Of a stretch of 64,000 bases of DNA, positions 16,268-24,315 are shown piece by piece. The translations under genes were made by a program, and so were the position numbers. How positions within the stretch are numbered: the stretch's first letter is position 1; the number at the start of each line of letters is the position of its first letter. The DNA comes from Anaerovorax sp. IOR16 (lineage in GTDB: Bacteria > Bacillota > Clostridia > Peptostreptococcales > Anaerovoracaceae): the NCBI RefSeq assembly GCF_017168145.1, contig NZ_JADQTL010000009.1, positions 186,001 through 250,000 of the forward strand, read 5' to 3'. The notes beneath the pieces are model-generated. The model made no database searches. It was not told the DNA's origin and saw only the letters and a program-made list of their open reading frames with translations.

Positions 16268-17344
16268 ATGCGTCAAATGAAAGTGTTTGAACAGAATAGC
16301 AAGAAAAAGAGAATCGGAGTTTTATTTGGGGGATGTTCCTCAGAATATGCAATTTCATTGCAGTCTGCATATGCAGTTGCACAGCATTTTAATAAAGTAC
16401 AGTATGAAATGTTATTGATTGGCATTACAAGACAGGGTGAGTGGTACCTTTATACGGGAGATGCTGAGAATCTTTTAATGGATACTTGGATGAATGAAAA
16501 AGACTGTATGCCAGTTGTTATTTCACCAAGTCGTGAGCTCCATGGGCTTTTACTGTTTGAGAAAAATAAGGTAAAACGGATTTCTTTGGATGCGGTACTT
16601 CCAATGCTGCATGGAAAAAACGGAGAGGATGGAACGGTACAAGGACTGCTTGAGCTTGCTGGAATTCCTCTGATCGGTTGCGGTACTTTAAGCTCTGCTT
16701 TGTGTATGAATAAAAAGTTAGCACATACTATCGTTGAATCTTATGGCATTCGTGTTCCAAAATCGTTTGTAATCGGAAGAGACTTTGATCCAAATACATT
16801 AAGTAAAAGTGCCGCATCAATTGGGTATCCTCTTTATATAAAGCCGGTAAAATCTGGATCTTCGTTAGGGATTACAAAGGTGGAGAAAGAAGAACAATTG
16901 CAGGATGCAGTACAGCGTGCTTTTTTAGAGGATGATGAGGTTATTGTAGAGGAAAATATAGAGGGATTTGAAGTTGGATGCGCATTGCTTGGAACGAAGA
17001 ATCCAATTGTTGGAGCAGTCGATAAAATTGAATTGCAGCAGGGATTTCTAGATTTCAACGAAAAATATCGGAACCGAACAGCCACCATTCAAATGCCGGC
17101 TTTACTTTCGCCGGAGACGATAGATAAAATTAAACAAACTGGGATTGCGGTCTATGAAGCACTGGGATGCTGTGGATTTTCCAGAGTAGATTTGTTTGTA
17201 ACTCCTGAAGAAGAACTAGTGTTTAATGAAGTGAATACGATTCCGGGATTTACAGTTCATAGCCGTTATCCAAGTATGCTTCAAGGGATTGGGTTATCCA
17301 TGACGGAAGTACTTGATAAAATGATTGCAAGTATACTTCCATAA
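16268..17344 (+). CDS. vanG: VanG-like D-Ala-D-X (probably D-Ala-D-Ser) ligase
   Basis: A 358-aa ATP-grasp ligase: VLFGGCSSEYAISLQSAYAV, MLHGKNGEDGTVQGLLEL, PVKSGSSLGITKV and NEVNTIPGFTVHSRYP. The EYxxSLQSA motif replaces the EHxVS of ordinary Ddl, and many blocks resemble VanG of Enterococcus, which joins D-Ala to D-Ser. ATG 16268 follows AGGGGG; the TTG at 16232 overlaps vanW. No vanXY, vanT racemase or vanRS is present in the window. It may be a housekeeping Ddl variant or a silent resistance remnant; substrate not provable here. Confidence 0.8.
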   Translation: MRQMKVFEQNSKKKRIGVLFGGCSSEYAISLQSAYAVAQHFNKVQYEMLLIGITRQGEWYLYTGDAENLLMDTWMNEKDCMPVVISPSRELHGLLLFEKNKVKRISLDAVLPMLHGKNGEDGTVQGLLELAGIPLIGCGTLSSALCMNKKLAHTIVESYGIRVPKSFVIGRDFDPNTLSKSAASIGYPLYIKPVKSGSSLGITKVEKEEQLQDAVQRAFLEDDEVIVEENIEGFEVGCALLGTKNPIVGAVDKIELQQGFLDFNEKYRNRTATIQMPALLSPETIDKIKQTGIAVYEALGCCGFSRVDLFVTPEEELVFNEVNTIPGFTVHSRYPSMLQGIGLSMTEVLDKMIASILP

Positions 17345-17372
17345 TTGTTTTTAAATTTTTTCTTCTTCTTTC

Positions 17373-17402
17373 TTGACAAAACAAATAGAGCAATGGTATA
17401 TT
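17373..17402 (+). promoter_or_regulatory. Promoter for the ZTP riboswitch-pfl transcript
   Basis: TTGACA (17373-17378) and TATATT (17397-17402) with an 18-bp spacer; transcription would start near 17409, at the 5' edge of the aptamer. Confidence 0.65.
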
Positions 17403-17411
17403 GAAGAAAAG

Positions 17412-17489
17412 AAGGGCTTTCATTACTGACGGATAAGTGGGCAAAACCACAGGGGAATGAAGGCTAATATTAAGCCGACCGTCTGGGCA
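17412..17489 (+). ncRNA. ZTP (ZMP, pfl motif) riboswitch
   Basis: The aptamer has GGCTTTCATT pairing with AATGAAGGCT as P1, the ACTGACGGATAAGTGGG...CCACAGGGGA subdomain, and the invariant 3' segment CCGACCGTCTGGGCA. These are the hallmarks of the pfl motif that senses the purine intermediate ZMP/ZTP, a signal of low 10-formyl-tetrahydrofolate. It controls pflB, consistent with formate supplying one-carbon units. Confidence 0.9.
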
Positions 17490-17520
17490 ACATCGTATAT
17501 TTCGACGTTGTCCTTTTTTA
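17485..17520 (+). terminator. Expression-platform terminator of the ZTP riboswitch
   Basis: The stem 17485-17495 / 17503-17513 begins with the GGGCA of the aptamer itself and is followed by TTTTTTT. Aptamer folding and terminator are therefore mutually exclusive, so ligand should permit read-through into pflB. Confidence 0.85.
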
Positions 17521-17595
17521 TTGTAAAAAAAGGGATGTTTGAGAAATTATGGTGTGTATAACTAAGAAGTACAAGAGACAATGGAGGTATTTATT

Positions 17596-19827
17596 ATGTT
17601 TACACAGTGGGCCGGTTTTGTGCCGGGAGAATGGCAAAAAGAAATCAATGTAAGAGAGTTTATTCAGAAGAATTATACGCCGTATGAGGGCAATGAGGAT
17701 TTCCTTTGTTCTGCAACCAAAAGAACGGAAGAATTGATGCATAAATTAAACAATCTATTTGCTTTAGAGAGAGAATTCGGTGGGGTTCTAGATATAGATA
17801 CGCAAACTGTTACATCACTTTTAAATTATAAACCGGGATATTTAGACAAAGAAAACGAGCTGATTGTTGGTTTGCAAACAGATCGTCCTTTAAAAAGAGG
17901 TGTTAATCCATTTGGCGGTTTGAAAATGACAAGAGATGCCTGCAAAGCATATGGTTATGAATTGTCACGAAAGGTTGAGGATGAATTTCAATATCGTACC
18001 ACACACAATGATGGTGTATTTCGTGTTTATAATGAAACGACAAAAGCAGCCAGACATTGCGGTTTGATTACTGGTTTGCCGGATGCTTACGGAAGAGGAC
18101 GTATCATTGGAGATTATCGCAGAGTTGCTCTTTACGGAATTGATCGATTGATTGAGGAAAAGAAAAAAGATAAAGAAGCCATTGGGGAAGAATTGATGGA
18201 CGTGGATAACATTCGTCAGCTTGAAGAATTATTCCAGCAGATTAATTTCCTTGGTAAGCTAAAAGAGATGGCAGAGATGTATGGGTTTGATATTTCAAAG
18301 CCTGCACAGAACGCGAAAGAAGCAGTACAATGGTTATATTTTGGCTATTTAGGTTCCATTAAGGAACAAAACGGTGCTGCAATGAGTCTTGGAAGAATCA
18401 CAACATTTTTAGATGTTTATTTTGAACGCGATTTAAAAAACGGGGTACTAACCGAATCTGAAGTTCAGGAAATTATGGATGATTTTGTAATAAAGCTTCG
18501 CATGGCCCGTCATCTTCGAACTCCGGATTATAATGAATTGTTCGGCGGCGATCCGATGTGGATTACAGAAGCCATTGGTGGTATGGGTGAGGATGGAAGG
18601 ACATTAGTAACTAAGAATTCCTATCGAATCCTTCATACTCTTTACAATTTAGGTACGTCTGCAGAACCAAATTTAACCGTTCTTTGGTCGAATGATTTAC
18701 CGGAAAATTTTAAACGTTATTGTGCAAAGGTATCTTGCGAAACCGATGCCATTCAATATGAAAATGATGATTTAATGCGTCCTAAATTCGGAGACGATTA
18801 TGCGATTGCTTGCTGTGTTTCTGCAATGCGTGTTGGTAAGGAAATGCAGTTCTTTGGGGCAAGAGCAAACCTTGCAAAGCTGTTGCTGTTGTCTTTAAAT
18901 GGAGGAAAGGACGAAAAGAAAAACGTTCAGGTAGGGCCTGTTTCGGAAAGCTACACGGAAGAATATCTTGATTATGATAAGGTAATTACACTTCTTGATT
19001 TTTATCGTCCATGGATGGCGAAAATGTATGCAAATACTATGAATGTCATTCATTATATGCATGATAAATATGCTTACGAAAAAACACAGATGGCATTGCA
19101 CGATACAAAGGTGCATCGTTATATGTCCTTTGGTGTAGCAGGAATGAGCGTTTTGGCAGATTCCTTATCTGCAATAAAGTATGCAAAGGTAAAATGTATT
19201 CGAGATAAAGAAACTGGTTTAATTTCTGATTTTGAAATCGAAGGAGAATACCCAGCATTCGGAAATGATGATGATCGTGTAGATTCCATCGCCTGTGAAC
19301 AAATGGAACTTTTCTTCAAGGAATTACAAAAAACACCTCTTTATAAGGATGCAGAACACACATTGTCCATTTTAACAATAACTTCAAATGTAGTATATGG
19401 GAAGAAGACAGGCTCAACACCGGATGGAAGAAAAGCAGGAGAAGCATTTGCACCAGGAGCGAATCCAATGCATGGAAGAGAGAAAAACGGAGCATTAGCT
19501 GCACTCAATTCGATTGCGAAGATTTCGTATGAGTACTGTAAGGATGGCATTTCCAATACATTCTCAATTGTACCGGAAGCACTTGGAAAGACGGAGAGTG
19601 AAAGAATCTCAAATTTAGTGGCACTTTTAGAAGGATATTTTGCGCAGATGGCACATCACATTAATGTGAATGTATTGAATCGTGAAACGTTGTTAGAAGC
19701 TTATGAAAATCCAGAAAAATATCCGAATTTAACCATTCGTGTTTCCGGATATGCTGTAAATTTCTATAAGCTGACAAAGGAACAGCAGAGGGAAGTAATC
19801 TCTCGTACCTTCCATCAGAGCGTGTGA
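17596..19827 (+). CDS. pflB: Pyruvate formate-lyase
   Basis: A 743-aa glycyl radical enzyme converting pyruvate and CoA to acetyl-CoA and formate. The catalytic Cys-Cys pair is in [11 protein letters not shown] (near residue 404) and the glycyl-radical loop is RVSGYAVNF (near residue 718). The start is ATG 17596, because GGAGG at 17583-17587 is its ribosome binding site and would lie within the longer reading from 17581. It is directly behind a ZTP riboswitch and followed by its activase, so formate for one-carbon metabolism is the regulated output. Confidence 0.95.
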   Translation: MFTQWAGFVPGEWQKEINVREFIQKNYTPYEGNEDFLCSATKRTEELMHKLNNLFALEREFGGVLDIDTQTVTSLLNYKPGYLDKENELIVGLQTDRPLKRGVNPFGGLKMTRDACKAYGYELSRKVEDEFQYRTTHNDGVFRVYNETTKAARHCGLITGLPDAYGRGRIIGDYRRVALYGIDRLIEEKKKDKEAIGEELMDVDNIRQLEELFQQINFLGKLKEMAEMYGFDISKPAQNAKEAVQWLYFGYLGSIKEQNGAAMSLGRITTFLDVYFERDLKNGVLTESEVQEIMDDFVIKLRMARHLRTPDYNELFGGDPMWITEAIGGMGEDGRTLVTKNSYRILHTLYNLGTSAEPNLTVLWSNDLPENFKRYCAKVSCETDAIQYENDDLMRPKFGDDYAIACCVSAMRVGKEMQFFGARANLAKLLLLSLNGGKDEKKNVQVGPVSESYTEEYLDYDKVITLLDFYRPWMAKMYANTMNVIHYMHDKYAYEKTQMALHDTKVHRYMSFGVAGMSVLADSLSAIKYAKVKCIRDKETGLISDFEIEGEYPAFGNDDDRVDSIACEQMELFFKELQKTPLYKDAEHTLSILTITSNVVYGKKTGSTPDGRKAGEAFAPGANPMHGREKNGALAALNSIAKISYEYCKDGISNTFSIVPEALGKTESERISNLVALLEGYFAQMAHHINVNVLNRETLLEAYENPEKYPNLTIRVSGYAVNFYKLTKEQQREVISRTFHQSV

Positions 19828-19835
19828 GGTGATTT

Positions 19836-20555
19836 ATGCTAGGGAGAATACATTCCTTTCAATCTATGGGAGCGGTGGATGGTCCGGGACTTCGGTATGT
19901 CGTGTTTATGCAGGGTTGTCCGCTTCGCTGTGCCTATTGTCACAATCCCGATACTTGGGATAGCAGCAGTGGAACTCTTTATGAAGTGGATGAAGTGGTA
20001 AAGAAGATTTTGAGATACCGTCCATATTTTCAAAAGAATGGGGGTGTCACCGTTACAGGAGGAGAACCTCTTTTACAGATCGATTTTATAACACAACTAT
20101 TCAAAAGATTAAAAGAAGAGGGGATTCATACTGCTTTGGATACCTCAGGTATTGGCTGTACAGATACGGAAAAGATAAAAAAAGTTTTCTCGTATACTGA
20201 TTTGATATTATGTGATGTGAAATTCCTTTCCGAAGGAGGATATCAAGAGTATTGCAGAGGGAGCTTTAAAACGGTTTGTTCTTTTTTGGAGCTTATGAAA
20301 GAGCAAAAGAAACCGTTTTGGGTACGCAATGTAATCGTTCCTGGTCTTACCGATGCAAAGGAACACATTCAAAAACTTGGTGCATTTTTAAATCAATATC
20401 CTGATTTGGAAAAAATAGAGCTTTTGCCGTTTCGTAAGCTTTGTTTGGAAAAATATCAGACACTTGGCATTTCATTTCCATTCGAGAAGGTACCGGAGAT
20501 GAAGAGTGATGATGTAAAAAAATTGTATCAATATTTAGATCGTAATATAAACTAA
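19836..20555 (+). CDS. pflA: Pyruvate formate-lyase activating enzyme
   Basis: A 239-aa radical SAM enzyme that installs the glycyl radical on PflB. The cluster motif is CPLRCAYC (CxxxCxxC), preceded by SMGAVDGPGLRYVVFMQG and followed by GGVTVTGGEPLLQ, typical of PflA. It starts 8 bp after pflB with GAGGTGA as ribosome binding site. The transcript probably ends at the hairpin at 20586. Confidence 0.95.
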   Translation: MLGRIHSFQSMGAVDGPGLRYVVFMQGCPLRCAYCHNPDTWDSSSGTLYEVDEVVKKILRYRPYFQKNGGVTVTGGEPLLQIDFITQLFKRLKEEGIHTALDTSGIGCTDTEKIKKVFSYTDLILCDVKFLSEGGYQEYCRGSFKTVCSFLELMKEQKKPFWVRNVIVPGLTDAKEHIQKLGAFLNQYPDLEKIELLPFRKLCLEKYQTLGISFPFEKVPEMKSDDVKKLYQYLDRNIN

Positions 20556-20585
20556 AAATATATTTAATAAATATTTTAATAAGAA

Positions 20586-20627
20586 GGGGGCACTTTTTGA
20601 ATGGTGCTCCCTTATGCTATATTTTTT
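20586..20627 (+). terminator. Terminator after pflA
   Basis: GGGGGCAC (20586-20593) pairs with GTGCTCCC (20604-20611); a T-run (20622-20627) follows after ten bases. Confidence 0.65.
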
Positions 20628-20669
20628 ATCTAATAGAAAAAGCTAACGATATTTCCTATTAGATAAAAA
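20623..20669. repeat. 14-bp inverted repeat
   Basis: TTTTTATCTAATAG (20623-20636) and CTATTAGATAAAAA (20656-20669) form a perfect 14-bp AT-rich stem with a 19-nt loop. It could be a second terminator or border the structured region that follows. Confidence 0.6.
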
Positions 20670-20693
20670 GGGAAGTGCACCTACATTCGCAAA

Positions 20694-20851
20694 GCTCATT
20701 TCGCTGTCCGTTTTTCCATTACAGCTAAAGCTGTGGAAAAAAGGCATTGGGCGGAAGCCTCTTTGCCCATAAAGGAGGGTGCTCAGCGAATAAAATGAGC
20801 GCCAAAGGGAACCATGGGGTTCCCTAGTGGAGTGGCAAAGCCACTTTTTTT
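20694..20851 (+). ncRNA. Candidate structured RNA or attenuator, class unknown
   Basis: This part of the 395-bp gene-free stretch (20556-20950) can fold as a closed unit. GCTCATTT-CGCTG (20694-20706) pairs with CAGCG-(bulge AATA)-AAATGAGC (20784-20800), enclosing two hairpins (ACAGC/GCTGT with flanking CC/GG; TGGGC/GCCCA). AGGGAACC-ATG-GGTTCCCT follows, then AGTGGC-AAA-GCCACT and seven T (20845-20851). It ends 100 bp before an M20 gene. It may be a riboswitch-like leader or a free small RNA; it matches no motif I recognise. Confidence 0.45.
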
Positions 20852-20950
20852 ACTTAAGTCTTTCTTCTTAATTCATTAAAGTCTATAATGAAATGGAATG
20901 TCCCAATAGGAAGAATGAAATAGTAATATAGAGATTAATAAGGAGCTAGT

Positions 20951-22288
20951 ATGAAACAGAGTATGGAAGAACCAAATGAACAAAATGATGCATTTTCGAG
21001 TAACTTGATTGCAATCCGAAGAGAACTGCATCGCTATCCCGAGTTGGGGTGGCAGGAATATCGTACAACAGCACGCATTATCGAGCATCTTGAAAAATGG
21101 GGTGTGGAATATCATTTTGGAAAGGAAATTCTTGATGCAGAGCTACGAAGGGGATTTCCGGATGAAAGCAATGATAAAAAAGCAGTGGAACGTGCAATTA
21201 AAGAAACCGGACGTGAAGATTTAATCGAAAAAATGACAGGCGGTTTTACTGGGGTCATTGCAGTAATTAAAGGAGAAAAAACAAGAAGTTTAAAAGCGCC
21301 TACTATCTTGCTTCGCTTTGATATCGATGCAAACGAGCTTCAAGAATGCATGAGTGAAGAGCATCGTCCTTATAGAGAAGATTTTGTATCTCAACATTCT
21401 GGGGTTATGCATGCCTGCGGGCACGATGGTCATGTGGCAATTGGATTAGGTGTGATAAAACAGCTGCAGGAAAATAGAGAATTGTTTTGTGGTGAAATAC
21501 GTGTATTGTTTCAGCCAGCAGAGGAGGAAGTTCGTGGAGCAGTTGCATTTGCGCAAACGGAATTGACGAAGGGTGTCGATTATATGCTTTCCGGACATAT
21601 CGGACTAAAAGCAAATCGTTTGGGAATGATTGCAGCTGCCACAACAGAATTTTTGGCAACGACGAAAATAAAGGTAACCTTTTATGGGAAATCTTCTCAT
21701 GCAGGGAATTGTCCGCAAGCTGGACAAAACGCTTTAGCTGCTGCTTGTAATGCTACATTGAATATCTTGGGAATTTCACGTCATAGTGAAGGGATTAGCC
21801 GCGTTAATGTCGGGACATTATGTGCGGATGGACCTACCAACGTCATACCGGATTATGCTATTTTGGTATTAGAAACAAGAGGCAGTACAGATGAAGTCAA
21901 CCAATATATGCAAAAGCAAGTTGAGACCATTTGTGAAGGTGCCGCAACCATGGAGGGCTGTGACTATAAGATAGAAATTGTAGGAGGTGCAGGCTGTGCG
22001 CAATGCAACGATGAATTAGCAGAATTTGTTGCAGAGCAAGCGAGCACCATACCTTTTTTCAAAGAAGTCATTGATGAATTGGAATTTAGCGCGAGCGAGG
22101 ATGTAACCGAGCTTATAAATGCAGTTTCCGATAATGGCGGAAAAGCAACCTATATGCTTATTGGCAGTACATTAAGTGCGCCACATCATAACGATCATTT
22201 TGATTTTGACGAAGCTGTTTTGGCTCCGGCGGCAAAATTATTTTTTGAAAGCATTCTCGCATTATGCGAAGAAAGGTCACAGGATTGA
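20951..22288 (+). CDS. M20 family amidohydrolase, AbgA-like
   Basis: A 445-aa M20D metallopeptidase. ELHRYPELGWQEYRT, the VMHACGHDGHVA metal motif, FQPAEEEVRGA and the lid region HAGNCPQAGQNAL are typical; the insert DAELRRGFPDE is characteristic of p-aminobenzoyl-glutamate hydrolase-like (AbgA) members. It probably removes an amino acid from an N-acyl or aminobenzoyl conjugate. Its last 94 bp overlap the convergent antiporter gene. AAGGAG precedes the ATG. Confidence 0.85.
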   Translation: MKQSMEEPNEQNDAFSSNLIAIRRELHRYPELGWQEYRTTARIIEHLEKWGVEYHFGKEILDAELRRGFPDESNDKKAVERAIKETGREDLIEKMTGGFTGVIAVIKGEKTRSLKAPTILLRFDIDANELQECMSEEHRPYREDFVSQHSGVMHACGHDGHVAIGLGVIKQLQENRELFCGEIRVLFQPAEEEVRGAVAFAQTELTKGVDYMLSGHIGLKANRLGMIAAATTEFLATTKIKVTFYGKSSHAGNCPQAGQNALAAACNATLNILGISRHSEGISRVNVGTLCADGPTNVIPDYAILVLETRGSTDEVNQYMQKQVETICEGAATMEGCDYKIEIVGGAGCAQCNDELAEFVAEQASTIPFFKEVIDELEFSASEDVTELINAVSDNGGKATYMLIGSTLSAPHHNDHFDFDEAVLAPAAKLFFESILALCEERSQD

Positions 22289-23466
22289 TTCTCTTTTGTA
22301 AGCAATCTTGTATAAGTGGCGTCAATACTGAAAGCACCAATTGGTGCAGTCAATAATATGGAAAGAACGGCAACGGTTAGTACAAGTTGACCACAGGGCA
22401 GACCCATGGAAAGTGGTATGCTTCCAATGGCGGCCTGCACCGTTGCTTTTGGTGTATAAGAAAGCATTGTAAAAATTCGTTCCTTGACAGTAAAATTTGT
22501 TTTAATGAGACAGAAGGCAACTCCAATCATACGAACGATGAGTGCTGCAAAAATAAGCAGAACTGCAGTAAAACCCGCCGACATTGCATAATTCAAATCA
22601 ACGATAGCTCCAACTAAGACAAATAAAATGACTTCAGCAGCAACCCAGAGCTTGTTATATTTTACAGAAAGCAGCTCTGCTGTCTCGCTGTTAAATTTAT
22701 TTAGGGCAATGCCCATACTCATGATTGCCAAAAGACCGGAGAATGGAATGAACCCTTTGATTGCTTGCTCTAATGCAATCATCAGAAATGACAGACTAAG
22801 AAGATTTATAACTTTTACCGAATCTCGTGTATGAAACTTTTGAAAGAATCGACTGAGAAGGTACCCGCAAATAGCGCCAAAAGCAATACCGAGAAGGATG
22901 GAAATCGGAATGTTAATGAAGTTTTGTGCTTCAATTCCTTTTCCACTAGCCAAAGCGACAAAAGAAGTAAATAGAACAATTACAAAAACATCGTCAACGG
23001 ATGCTCCGGCTAATACAAGCTGGGGTATGCTTTTTTTAGTGCCGTAACCTTCATGAATTAAGCGAATCATTCGAGGAACAATGATTGCGGGAGAAACGGC
23101 TGCAAGTACACTTCCCAAGATTGCAGCTTCCAATGTGGAAATTCCAAATAACAATGGGGCAAAAATAGAAATGGCTATAATTTCAAAGCTTGCAGGAACA
23201 AAACACATGAGAAATGCTGGGCGGCCAACTTTTTTTAGGTCTTCCAAACGCAGGGAAAGACCGGCACGTGTTAAAATGATAACCAATGCCAATTGACGAA
23301 GATCCGCTGAAATGGAAAGAATCGACGAATCGAGTAAGTTAAAGAAAGAAGGGCCTAAAAGTATTCCGGAAAGGAGCATCCCAAGCAAACTTGGCAGTTT
23401 GATTTTTTGAAAAACCCAACCTAAGAGTAAACCCAATAAAAAAATATACGCTAGACTTGTTAACAT
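22195..23466 (-). CDS. Cation:proton antiporter (CPA/NhaP-like), fluoride-regulated
   Basis: A 423-aa integral membrane antiporter with about 12 helices: KLPSLLGMLLSGILLGP at the start, AVSPAIIVPRMIRLIHEG, and LVLAGASVDDVFVIVLFTSF with the paired acidic residues of the ion site. The 31-residue tail (SCDLSSHNARMLSKNN...) lies in the overlap with the M20 gene. A fluoride riboswitch precedes it, and antiporters of this family are known members of fluoride regulons. F-/H+ exchange or ion homeostasis under fluoride stress is the inference. AGGAGG lies before the start. Confidence 0.85.
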   Translation of the reverse strand: MLTSLAYIFLLGLLLGWVFQKIKLPSLLGMLLSGILLGPSFFNLLDSSILSISADLRQLALVIILTRAGLSLRLEDLKKVGRPAFLMCFVPASFEIIAISIFAPLLFGISTLEAAILGSVLAAVSPAIIVPRMIRLIHEGYGTKKSIPQLVLAGASVDDVFVIVLFTSFVALASGKGIEAQNFINIPISILLGIAFGAICGYLLSRFFQKFHTRDSVKVINLLSLSFLMIALEQAIKGFIPFSGLLAIMSMGIALNKFNSETAELLSVKYNKLWVAAEVILFVLVGAIVDLNYAMSAGFTAVLLIFAALIVRMIGVAFCLIKTNFTVKERIFTMLSYTPKATVQAAIGSIPLSMGLPCGQLVLTVAVLSILLTAPIGAFSIDATYTRLLTKENQSCDLSSHNARMLSKNNFAAGAKTASSKSK

Positions 23467-23489
23467 AAAAAAATACCTCCTAAAACGCA

Positions 23490-23534
23490 GAAAAAGCTGA
23501 CACTTCCTGCGATAAAATCACAGAAGTCATCAGC
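23490..23534 (-). terminator. Expression-platform terminator of the fluoride riboswitch
   Basis: On the minus strand GCTGATGACTTC (23534-23523) pairs with GAAGTGTCAGC, closed by TTTTT (23495-23491). Its 5' arm is the aptamer's pseudoknot strand, so fluoride binding should block termination. Confidence 0.8.
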
Positions 23535-23590
23535 TTAATTACGCGGTTTTAGTGAAGTATGTTCACTAAGGGAGAACTTCATTCCCAAAG
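23519..23590 (-). ncRNA. Fluoride (crcB) riboswitch with an inserted hairpin
   Basis: On the minus strand GGGAATGAAGTTCTCCC forms P1, whose loop GAAGT can pair with ACTTC in the 3' segment GCTGATGACTTCT. The junction AACCGC and the GCTGATGAC strand are the conserved crcB-motif blocks. Between P1 and AACCGC lies an extra hairpin (AGTGAA...TTCACT) not needed by the minimal motif. The pseudoknot complementarity and the overlapping terminator make the call strong. Confidence 0.8.
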
Positions 23591-23622
23591 AATACTATAT
23601 CTAATTCGTCGGAATCTGTCAA

Positions 23623-24315
23623 TTACTTTCGCTTCATACTGCGAAGCATATTTTTAGTTTCTTTTTCCACCCGAAGCGATTCAATGGTCTTCTGTAACGC
23701 TTTATTATAAGTAAAGTTGTCTAAATGATTGTTTTGCAAGAATATCAATGTTTTTTCCGGAAATTTTACAAAGCAAACGGAAATCGCCCAAGCAATTGCC
23801 ATTTTTACATAGTAACCTTCGTGTTTGATGGAATCCATCAGAGAAAGAACCATATCAATATATTGCTCAGATATGTAGTAATCCATGAGCATTACAATTG
23901 CAAAACGCAATGAAAATTCTTCCTTTGAATGAATGTAAGGCTGTAAAAAAGAAAGCATTTCTTCTTGATGCTTTTTTGTGTCTTTTAAACTGCTGCAAAA
24001 GCTGTCGCAGACAGCCCAGTTATTTATTTTAGGTACAAATGCTTTGATATAAGAAAGCCGAAATGAAAAATCCATTTTCGCACAGCCGATGACTAATCCT
24101 TGCAGTATGACTTCCTCATAATATTCATTTTCGGCACATTGTAAAAAGGACTCCCATTCTCCTTTTACAATTTCTTTTGCAAGGGTGCGTAGCATTGGAA
24201 GACGAACACCTATAATATTATGTACGCCTGGAACCAAATTACTATGGAAGTTTCGGTAAGACTCATCTGCCATAGAAAATAGCTGTTCTTTTATTTCCTT
24301 TGCTAAAGTATTCAT
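23623..24315 (-). CDS. AlkD-like DNA glycosylase (HEAT-repeat)
   Basis: A 230-aa protein of the AlkC/AlkD family (COG4912), which removes 3-methyladenine and 7-methylguanine lesions. GVRLPMLRTLAKEI, the NNWAVCDSFCSSLK block, FSLRFAIVMLMDYYI and the C-terminal YYVKMAIAWAISVCFVKFP with FTYNKALQK are the family blocks. It is coupled by a 4-bp overlap to the polyamine-binding protein gene, an unusual operon partner. Confidence 0.88.
   Translation of the reverse strand: MNTLAKEIKEQLFSMADESYRNFHSNLVPGVHNIIGVRLPMLRTLAKEIVKGEWESFLQCAENEYYEEVILQGLVIGCAKMDFSFRLSYIKAFVPKINNWAVCDSFCSSLKDTKKHQEEMLSFLQPYIHSKEEFSLRFAIVMLMDYYISEQYIDMVLSLMDSIKHEGYYVKMAIAWAISVCFVKFPEKTLIFLQNNHLDNFTYNKALQKTIESLRVEKETKNMLRSMKRK

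Noticed and set aside
20669-20851. THF riboswitch or T-box upstream of the M20 gene
   Set aside because: Conserved THF core and T-box AGGGTGGNACCGCG are missing.
23540-23562. AGTGAA...TTCACT hairpin as P1 of the fluoride aptamer
   Set aside because: Its loop cannot pair with GACTTC; the GGGAATGAAGTTCTCCC stem further upstream can, so the hairpin is an insertion.
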